Of a DNA stretch of 64,000 bases, positions 56,609-64,000 are shown in pieces. The stretch is from Amblyomma americanum (taxonomy: Eukaryota > Arthropoda > Arachnida > Ixodida > Ixodidae), in the NCBI RefSeq assembly GCF_052857255.1, contig NC_135497.1, positions 548,991,531 through 549,055,530 of the forward strand. Reading direction: 5' to 3'. The position numbers and the translations under genes are program-made. How positions within the stretch are numbered: position 1 is the first letter of the stretch; the number at the start of each line of letters is the position of its first letter. Below the pieces are notes generated by a model. That model ran no database searches. It was given only the letters and a program-made list of their open reading frames with translations, and was not told where the DNA came from.

Positions 56609-57279
56609 GCCTCGCTGGCAGAAGGCGTCGGATAGCAGCCATTCGTTTCCTCTGGCATTGCTTTAAGAGGCTTATTACTGCTTAGCCTATCCAGCTTGGA
56701 CAAGTTCGTCCGTACATTTTGATTCTTTCGAGAACTGCATCTAGTAGGCTTCTTTTCTTTTATTAGAATCTAATATAAAAAAAACTGCATAAATTGCAAG
56801 AAAACACATGACCCGCTGTCCTTAGTAGAGAGCCTTTGTCTCGACTATTTTTTGAGCTATTTTTTTCTACTTCATGTGGTTGACTGGATAACAAGACTTC
56901 TGTAATTAACCCTGTGTCCGCCACACCGCAAAAAAAACAACAAAATCTTTCTGAGAAATGGTAGCGAAAGTGAGTGAGAAGGATAGACGATGCGTAACGA
57001 AAAAAAAACTGCGTGAGTGCTTCAGAACACGGCCTCTATTTTGGAATATCAAGCGGAGGAAATTTGTTCACAGCAAACAGTAAGTCTACATTATGTTCAT
57101 TCTTTACTTTCTGGCGTTCTGAGTGGCATGTATTTCCGTGTCTGTATCGGGGAGCGCAACGCAGCAGGCGGTAACCTGCCGCTGGTAACCACATCGGTCG
57201 TGAAGAAAGTAAATAAAACCGTTGAGTTGACGAAACAAAAATGACCTAGCCAAAAGCCCGAGCCAGCAATTCGCTTTTC
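56609..57279. other. no gene recognised
   Basis: AT-rich spacer between two retrocopies, perhaps including the 3' end of the TRAF-like copy. The 75-codon frame at 57017 is not supported. Confidence 0.45.
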
Positions 57280-58280
57280 AAGCGAAAAGATCAGCAAAAA
57301 CGCTGGGAGGACTCCGAGACGAACCGCGAGAGTGCCGAGCCGCCACCGGACAAGGCTTCTCGAATTGAATGAGCGATGGTTGTGTATTCCTGGCAGCCTG
57401 TGTGGCGGGCGACACTGCCGAAGTCGAGTGTCTGCTCGCTGCCGGCGCCGACATGAACAAGAAGAACGTCGACGGGCTCAAAGCACTGCACCAGGCGTGC
57501 ATCGACGACAACATCGCGATGGCGGGGTTCCTCGTTGAGTGCGGCTGCGACCTCAACCTCGGTGACAACGAGGGCTGAGAGCCTCTCCACGCTACGACTT
57601 CCTGCGGCTTTTTCAGCGTGGCCACGTACCTGATCGAGCATGCGGCCGACGTATCGCGGGTGAACAACGATGGCGACCTTCCCATCGACATTGCTGAGTC
57701 AGAGGAGATGGAAGAGCTGCTGCAGGCTGAAGTAGATAGGGTCAATGGGGATTGCGAGGCAACGTCAAACGATGAAGAGGCGCTGATGCTGGAGGATGCC
57801 AAGCAGATGCTGAAGAACAACCGGGTGCCAGACAAGGTGCACCCCAAGACTGGTGCCACCTCGCTGCACGTGGCGGCCGCGAAGGGCTACGTCAAGATCA
57901 TGAGTGTGCTGATCCAGACTGGGGTGGACCTGAACTCCCAGGACGTGGACGGTTAGACGGCCCTGCACGCTGCCGCCCACTGGGGCCAGAAGGCGGCGTG
58001 CCACAACCTCTGTGAGAACTGGGCCAATATGGCGCTGCCCAGCTGCGCGGGCCACACTTGCTTCGACCTGGCTGACCCCGAGGTGCTCCCGTCCTTGAGG
58101 AGCTCCACAAGAAGCAGGATAGCATGCAGAAGGAGCGTCCCGAAATCCAGGAGGTCCTGGAGAGGAAAACACAGTGGCCTCCGCCCTTCAAGCGCCAGAC
58201 ATCAGTCATGCAGAAGACTGGCCGACAAAAACAGCATCGTGGTAAAAGACACCTCAGCCGAGCTCACCGCAATCAAAACA
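57280..58280 (+). pseudogene. MYPT1/PPP1R12-like retrocopy, ankyrin-repeat region
   Basis: MYPT proteins target protein phosphatase 1 to myosin. The copy starts with KRKDQQKRWEDSETNRESAE and an RIE(F)-like PP1-docking site, loses a base near 57370, and then gives the ankyrin repeats: SDGCVFLAACVAGDTAEVEC, NVDGLKALHQACIDDNIAMA, then TGA replacing a conserved Trp (57576), EPLHATTSCGFFSVATYLIE, SEEMEELLQAEVDRV, TGATSLHVAAAKGYVKIMSV, DLNSQDVDG followed by TAG replacing another Trp (57954), and TALHAAAHWGQKAACHNL. It fades near a VVKDTSAEL block at about 58250. The repeats run on without introns. Two Trp-to-stop changes and a frameshift make it a processed pseudogene truncated at the 3' side. Confidence 0.88.
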
Positions 58281-58327
58281 GATATACAAATCAAGCAGAA
58301 AAACCACGGGCCAGGCAAGCAGAATTA

Positions 58328-59345
58328 TCAGCACGTGAAACGCAACACCCTCAAACAGCCACCAGTGCTGGTTCGGGGGGCCTTGCCGTGTTGTAGCGGG
58401 GTCTCGAGCACCTCGAGGTGTGCGACCACTTCATTCATGGTGTGCTGCAACTGCACCACGGATACTGCCAGCTGCTCACTCACTTCAAGGCAAGCTAAGA
58501 CCTGCCGCTGCCACCACCACCACGGCCCATGCCTCCCATTGCACCACCAGGTAGTCGCCCAGATGGCCGTGGTGGCCAAGCGGGACCCCATTCGGCTCCT
58601 CCGTCTGTCTCCCTTCGGCGGTGAGATCGCGGCAAGTGACTCCCTCCCCCGGGTCCCGACTTGGGCAGGGTGATTGGTGCTCCCCGGTGGGGGTTGCATC
58701 CCACCACCTCGCACATAGGCCAGCTCCTCATTATGGCGGTTGGCCCCATCGGGGTAGAAGACCCAGAGCTGGCTCTAACCATTCCACACTAGGACGCGAT
58801 CGGAGCCACTCAGCAAGGCCTCGTTGAAGGCACTGGCCATCATGCCCAAAGCCTTTTCCTTCCGAGGCTCGGGAGATCCACTCTCATCCTCATCCCCCAT
58901 GTCATCATAGGTGTCTGAACTCTCATCCTCCTCATTCTCAAAGTCCGATCTGCGGCCATTCATTCCTTCTTCAGCTGCCATCCGTTCTGATTTCTCTACA
59001 TTCTGCTTTTTGTCTGCTTTAGCATACACTGCCTTTTCTTGTTCGACAGTTTCAATTGTCTCTATATCATTTTGGGACTCCAGATAGCCGTTCACTTTGG
59101 CTTGCGGCAATGCGGCAGCCGTCTGAGGCGCTGCGGAATTAAACAAGGGACCTGGCAGATCCACAAACTTGGCCACTTGGTCAGTGTACGACATAGCCTC
59201 AACAGTCTTCACCAGTTCTTCAACGTATTTCTTCATAGCCCCCTTCTTCGACATGTCACCAAGCTTCATCCAAGCATCCTATTTCGCATTTCACACGATG
59301 TCCCAAAATCTTGGCTTGGAAACTTTGCATTCTCCTTTTAATCAG
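58328..59345 (-). pseudogene. ACBD5-like (acyl-CoA-binding) retrocopy
   Basis: ACBD5 is a peroxisomal membrane protein that binds acyl-CoA. The minus strand begins inside the acyl-CoA-binding domain with KPRFWDIV, stop, NAK, stop, DAWMKLGDMSKKGAMKKYVE and MSYTDQVAKFVDLPG, then an acidic linker (EDESSDTYDDMGDEDESGSP), a Gly-rich part in another frame (GGAMGGMGRGGGG) and a C-terminal coiled coil (SEQLAVSVVQLQHTMNEVVA). No transmembrane segment is visible at the end. The first half of the binding domain is missing (5' truncation, as in incomplete reverse transcription), and stops and frame changes are present. The order of parts and lack of introns fit a processed pseudogene; the family name is an inference from motifs. 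Confidence 0.75.
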
Positions 59346-59468
59346 CAAGTCGCTTGTTTTTTGCTGCGGATAAAATGTCTAGAACATCTCGAAACATACA
59401 GAATGTTTCGCACTTGGACCGAAGCTGTGCTTCCAAGCGACAGGCGATGGAACATACTCGTGCAAATG

Positions 59469-62400
59469 CTCCCTTGAGAGGGAAGGCAATGGCAAACGTG
59501 AAGGCACGAGGTCGAAGCCAGCGATGACCATGTACCGGCCAGGCATGGGGCTTCCCCAGAAGAAGAACGAAAGCTACAATGCGGATGCTTCCCCAGTGGT
59601 TACCATCACCAAGGGACAGCACTATCCTCTGCCTACCCTCAAGGGCCTCTCCCTGAAGAGCAGTGCCAATGGGAAATGAGCAGGCAGTCATGTGCAAATC
59701 ATCCTGATCCGCTTGTTTACATGCCGAGCTATGTCAAACCATCATCAGGGCGTCCACTTCCTCTGATGGGCGACGTGAACCAGCTGTGGTGGACTTGAGG
59801 GGTTCTCCGTCTTCGGCGATGCCCTTTCCCACCGAAAGCGAGAAAACTGTGGCCATTGAAGTGGCAGATAACAATGCTGAAAACAGTTAAAACAAAACAC
59901 AGCCTTCCCCTGAACCAGGATGGAAGCAGAGACACCCTAAGAAGGTAGAAATGAAAGCCCAGGAAAATTGCACGGAGCACATCAGGGAGAGGCTCGAGTC
60001 CTGAGATGAATAGGCCTGCTTTGAAGCAGGACGTCGTCATTCACTAACCTTGTGATCTTTGTGGGGACAGCGGCACATTGAATGCACTGAAGGGCAACGA
60101 AATGGAGTCTGACAGGTCTTTTTCCAGGGGTGTGAAACGGGGTAGGGGAAATGGCAGGAGGAGCGGCCCCTTTGCAGTGACTCGGGGCCAAGAGAACACG
60201 ATCTCCAGGATACCTTCAAACAAATCACGGAAGGCCACAGCGAGAGCCCGCCATGACTGCAGGCCGACCAAGACGAAAATCGTCACTTTATCTAAGGAGC
60301 AGCTTTTCAGAGAGTGCAACAAGACAGAGTATCTCTGTTGATGCAGATTAAATTTAACAGGACGTGTGTCGAGAAGATATGAAAAAGAAAATGAAAAAGA
60401 GGAGAAGTAAGCCAAGGGAAGAAGAAAAACCAGCAAGCGGTATGAAAATGTGATCTCGGCCGACCAAAGGTTCTGCGCCGAGCGGAAAATAAAAAAACTC
60501 CCTGTGGAAGTCCGCCTTCTACCAGAGAATCGAGACGTTCCGTCGTGTCATGGACGAGTGCCCCTACTTTCGGGAAGAGGCCAAGATACAGCTTCTCAAC
60601 CTGGTTGATGAAGGCACCGTCTTCTACGAGAATCTCCTGTACAAGTTCGAGGAGACGCATGGTTATAGCCTGAACCAGTTCTTTGACCCCGAAATGCATG
60701 GCTTGCTGGGGACGGGGTCCTCTCCCTCGTTAGGTGGGACAGGTGCCGCTGGCGGCCGATCCCTCTCAGACTCAGTCAGGCTGGTGCTCATCTCTGTGGA
60801 GAAGATCTACATCTGCCTTGGGGACCTGGTACGATACCGGGAGCAGGCTGTGGGTACCACCAACTAAGACAAGGCACGCAACTGTTACCTGAAGGCTCAG
60901 CAGATAGCTCCCAAGAATGGCCGTCCATGTAACCAGCTTGCCATTCTTGCGCTTTATGTGAGGCGGAAGCTTGACGCCGTTTAATACTACATGCGGAGCC
61001 TTGCGGTGAGCAATCGTTTCCTGACGGCAAGGGAGGGCCTGCTTGCCCTCTTCGACGATGCCAGGAAAACGTATGAGCACCTGGAGTGAAAGCGACTGGA
61101 AGAAGAGGGCACGAATCAGCAGTGAGTCCTCGAAAGCCCATGGGATGAGGAACGGCTCAAAATATGGATTCGATCCGCCGGATCCCGTTCACACCGGAGC
61201 AGCTGTCGCCATACGGACCAAGCTTCATGGGAACTGGAGCAGCTTGTGAAGCTTTCCACCATCGATCTTAATTAAAGGTACACCTCGAGTTTCCTGCATG
61301 TTCACGGGAAGCTCTTCCCCAGGGTTGGCATGGAGACGTTCCCCGAAACTGGTCGGCGAATGCTGATGGAGTTCCAGTGCCTGCTCCAGAGGACGCCTGC
61401 GGCCATCACCCACACCAGGCATCTGCAGTTGCTCGCCATCAATATGTTCACTGTGGCCAACACTTAAAGTGTGCAGCCTGGACCCTGACTGCCAGTCGCT
61501 GCTCCAAGAACGGAGCCTACAGGTGGCGCTCGCCCACGTAGCCATTATGCTAGAGAGGGTCACACAGCTGCTGCAGCAGAGTTCCTCCTCTTCCTCGTCT
61601 ACTTCCACGCCGGAGTCCTCTTCCACAGGGGTCTCCCTGTCGGATGACCCGGCCGACCTGCTGCCCTCCCTCAAGGTGTGGACCGACTGGATGTCCGGTC
61701 AGAAGCGACTCTGGGTGCCCCCGCCCTCACCTAGCGAGCACAACACCAGTGTAAAAGGAAATATCCGGACAACCTTCGCAGACCTGTTGACAGTTCTGCT
61801 TAAGTTGAACTTGAACGACGTGACATTTTACAAGGACCCTGCGGAAGATCGTGAGCTGGTGACGCTACCTGAAGATGCCACTCTATCCAGCTTCGTGCCC
61901 CTGCTCGGCGCCCCTCAGGAGGCATTCTACGTCCAGGTGCCTTGCAATCGGGAACGGGCCCGCAGCTACCTACGCATAGGCCGCATCCAGTTCTTTGGAG
62001 ACTACCTGTGTGGCATCTCCAACCATACCTGGAGTTCAATGTTGAGCGCAAGCGCTTCGTCTCACTGATCACAGCCTCTGACACCGAGTCTGAGTCGAAG
62101 AAAGAGGTCACCTACGATTCCTCAGATGAGGAGCTCGAGCTGGGCGACTCCTTGGACGACCAGACGGCCCCGTTCACGTCCAGCGAGGAGGAGCAAGAGA
62201 TCCATAAGCTCTGGACCAAGAAGGAGCAGCTCCGTCCGGCCAAACAGCACGAGCGCCATCACGCGTGCATCCGAGCTGTGCTTCAGGAGCATCAGAGCAA
62301 GCAGGCATTTATTCTGAAGATCCGGCCGCGGTACCTCATCCCGGACACAAACTCCTTCATCGACCACCTGCCGCTCGTGAAGAAGCTGGTCGCCGACGGA

Positions 62401-63400
62401 CGCTTTTACGTCTACGTGTCCATCGTCGTTTTAAATGAGTTGCACGGCCTGGCACGAGGTGGCGCTCGCCCGGCACAGGATGCGCAGACCACTGCGAGAA
62501 TGTGAGCTCGAACGCCAGGGCTACCATCGCCTATCTGGAGGAGGGGTTCGGACAGCGTGAGCCAAAGCTAACGACCATTATCATCCGAGGATCTGTCCTG
62601 GACACTATCAACTTCCACTGTGAGGATCTCGGCGACTACAAGGGGACCAACGACGAGCAAAGTTTGACCTGCTGCCAGCTGCAATGCAGAGACCGGGGCA
62701 ATCAAGCATTGCCCAGAGAACCTGATGCACCTTTGAAGCTGTATCTCGAGACAGTTTTCATCACAGAAGACCGGAACCTGTGCATAAAGGCCCTCACACA
62801 CAATGTCCCTGTGCGGGACTTGCCAGCCTTTCTTCGTTGGGCCGACATCTCGTGACCACCAGGGTCAGAAGCTTCGCGTGCGAGTGAGAAGTACGTTGGC
62901 GAGAGCAGAAACTGCTCCAGCTATAGCAGCAGCTGTACAAAACGATCTCCCTTGCCCTGGATAAGGGCTGTTTTTGTATAAACGTAGCAGCAGGTGCACC
63001 CCTCCCAGCCGTGCTAGCACATGCTAGCACCCGAAAGCACACCGCCACCACGACCACCACCACACTTCAGGAGGGGGAGAGCACCGCTTTTGATTTTGCT
63101 AGGGTGTCTTGAAAAGAACAAGAAGCAGCAACGGCCATCCGTTTGAGCAGGAACGGGGTGTACTACTAGCCCAGAGAATTGGGAGGGGCGAGGTGTTTCA
63201 TGAAGCACAAACAACGGCATGAGCATGCCTCTGCTGGCAGCAGAAAAGCAGCATCACATATTCATTTCGTTTTTTTTCTGTCTCCTTCCTCAGTTTTATT
63301 GTAATTTTTTTCCTCTACTGCTGACCTAGAACGAAAGCCAACCCTGTTGCTAGTTTCTTTTTTTTACTCGTGAATAAAAAATCTTGAGGGAAAACCATCA
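59469..63400 (+). pseudogene. SMG6/EST1A-like retrocopy
   Basis: SMG6 is the endonuclease of nonsense-mediated mRNA decay. The copy shows, in order: an exon-junction-complex-binding-like motif (RSKPAMTMYRPGMG, near 59520), a basic disordered part (RGNGRRSGPFAVTRGQENTI, 60140), the 14-3-3-like TPR region (FYQRIETFRRVMDECPYFRE at 60515, then YICLGDLVRYREQAVGTTN and, past a stop, YLKAQQIAPKNGRP), an acidic hinge (TYDSSDEELELGD, 62110), and the PIN nuclease domain (RYLIPDTNSFIDHLPLVKKL at 62330, IVVLNELHGLARGG, ETVFITEDRNLCIKAL, NVPVRDLPAFLRWADIS) with a stop at 62853. The Asp of PDTN and of TEDRN are kept. At least six stops or frameshifts occur. A 3' UTR with AATAAA (63373-63378) follows. Intronless and 4 kb long, it is a nearly full-length processed pseudogene. 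Confidence 0.9.
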
Positions 63401-63646
63401 GGTTCATTTTTTACAAGCTCTTTTTGGAAGCACTTTGTGTGGTGCTGAAGTACAGGGGGGATGGATATAGTAAGTTCACCTCGCACTCGTGGAAGTGTCT
63501 TCTTGCAGCAAGTACGATAAGGCGAATGGTACGTCAGTAGTGCTTAAAATTCATTTTTTGCCCGATGCAAGCGTCTGGCGAGAGAATTGTTGCTCGAGCA
63601 GCACAATCACTGCGCATGAGTATACAAGAGGTATGACGTTTATGTG

Positions 63647-63651
<5 letters not shown>
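63401..63651. other. spacer
   Basis: No poly(A) run is visible directly after the SMG6-like 3' UTR. Nothing else is recognised before the LINE tail. Confidence 0.4.
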
Positions 63652-63680
<29 letters not shown>

Positions 63681-64000
63681 AAAACTTTATTCAGCAAGTG
63701 AGTTTCAGACCCAGCTGGGTCCCTGGGCCACTGCGCGGTCCCGCACTGCATCAAGTAGGTCATGCCGGGACATGACGTCGGCTGCCCGAGTCACCGCAGC
63801 AAGCTGCGATGTCGGGTCTGAAGACATAAGCAGGACCTCCCAGTCCTCCCAGCTCGAGATGGCGTGCTGTCCCCGCGGGGGAGGGTCAGCATGGGAGCCG
63901 AAAAGGATATGGGAGAGTGTGGCGTGGGGGTCAACACATAGGGAGCATGCAGGGGATGTGCCGCAATAGTGGGATAAAAGCTGAGGGGATGACAGAGAGC
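63652..64000 (-). mobile_element. I-clade-like LINE, ORF2 C-terminus and (CTGT)n tail
   Basis: On the minus strand an open frame enters from the window edge and stops at 63705 (GPSWV, TGA). It holds a Cys/His cluster (YCGTSPACSLCVDPHATLSH), then WEDWEVLLMSSDPTSQLAAV and a helical end (HDLLDAVRDRAV), as found at the C-terminus of tick I/R1-type LINE ORF2 proteins. A short 3' UTR has AATAAA (63686-63691) and ends in a (CTGT)n tail (63652-63680). The element continues beyond the window, and this part is intact. Confidence 0.75.

Noticed and set aside
59338..59697. 119-codon minus-strand ORF as an N-terminal extension of the ACBD5-like copy
   Set aside because: The plus strand here encodes the SMG6-like KPAMTMYRPG motif and its flanks in a better frame; the minus-strand frame does not resemble an acyl-CoA-binding domain.

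Overview
This window is eukaryotic nuclear DNA from an arachnid, most likely a hard (metastriate) tick. The evidence is tRNA-derived SINEs with the layout of the tick Ruka family, RTE, Penelope-like, gypsy and CACTA-like elements of kinds common in tick genomes, intron/exon structure with GT-AG junctions, and retrocopied genes of animal type (a TRAF6-like gene, MYPT1/PPP1R12, ACBD5, SMG6). The species assignment is an inference. There are no bacterial operons, CRISPR arrays or intact RNA genes.

1-10.4 kb is intergenic. It holds two fragments of one RTE family, an uninterrupted (GGAT)n microsatellite of about 850 bp that cuts into a small ORF with a promoter-like upstream region, a decayed CACTA/Tnp2-like transposase, and 3' ends of two non-LTR elements ending in a hairpin, AATAAA and a pentamer tail. 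10.5-13.2 kb holds candidate plus-strand exons; the first resembles the N-terminus of BEN-domain proteins but carries two tandem in-frame TAG codons. 13.9-17.8 kb has a minisatellite, a Ruka-like SINE and a head-to-head pair of Penelope-like retroelements. 18.4-22.2 kb holds minus-strand candidate exons of an unrecognised gene. 25.6-26.2 kb is a palindromic 30-bp minisatellite followed by the second copy of a dispersed repeat.

From 34.5 to 51.0 kb runs the best-supported host gene, a BEN-domain protein on the plus strand. Five exons (34518, 38140, 43559, 44304, 50847) have matching splice phases and end in a proper stop, but the first has an in-frame TAG. Transposons fill its introns: a 3.2-kb RTE element with an 11-bp target-site duplication, and a 4.69-kb element with about 625-bp terminal inverted repeats that itself holds a nested Tigger-like element. 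Just upstream of the first of these exons is a LINE split by a gypsy element with no visible LTRs.

51.2-64.0 kb lies downstream of this gene. After a hexapeptide-coding minisatellite, a LINE ORF1 remnant and several SINE pieces comes a dense run of broken, apparently intronless gene copies: an LRR-like ORF (-), a TRAF6-like copy (+), a MYPT1-like copy (+), an ACBD5-like copy (-) and an SMG6-like copy (+). The window ends in the C-terminus of an I-clade-like LINE. Nothing here forms an operon or a working pathway. The main story is one host gene whose introns absorbed several transposons, beside a cluster of retrocopies.
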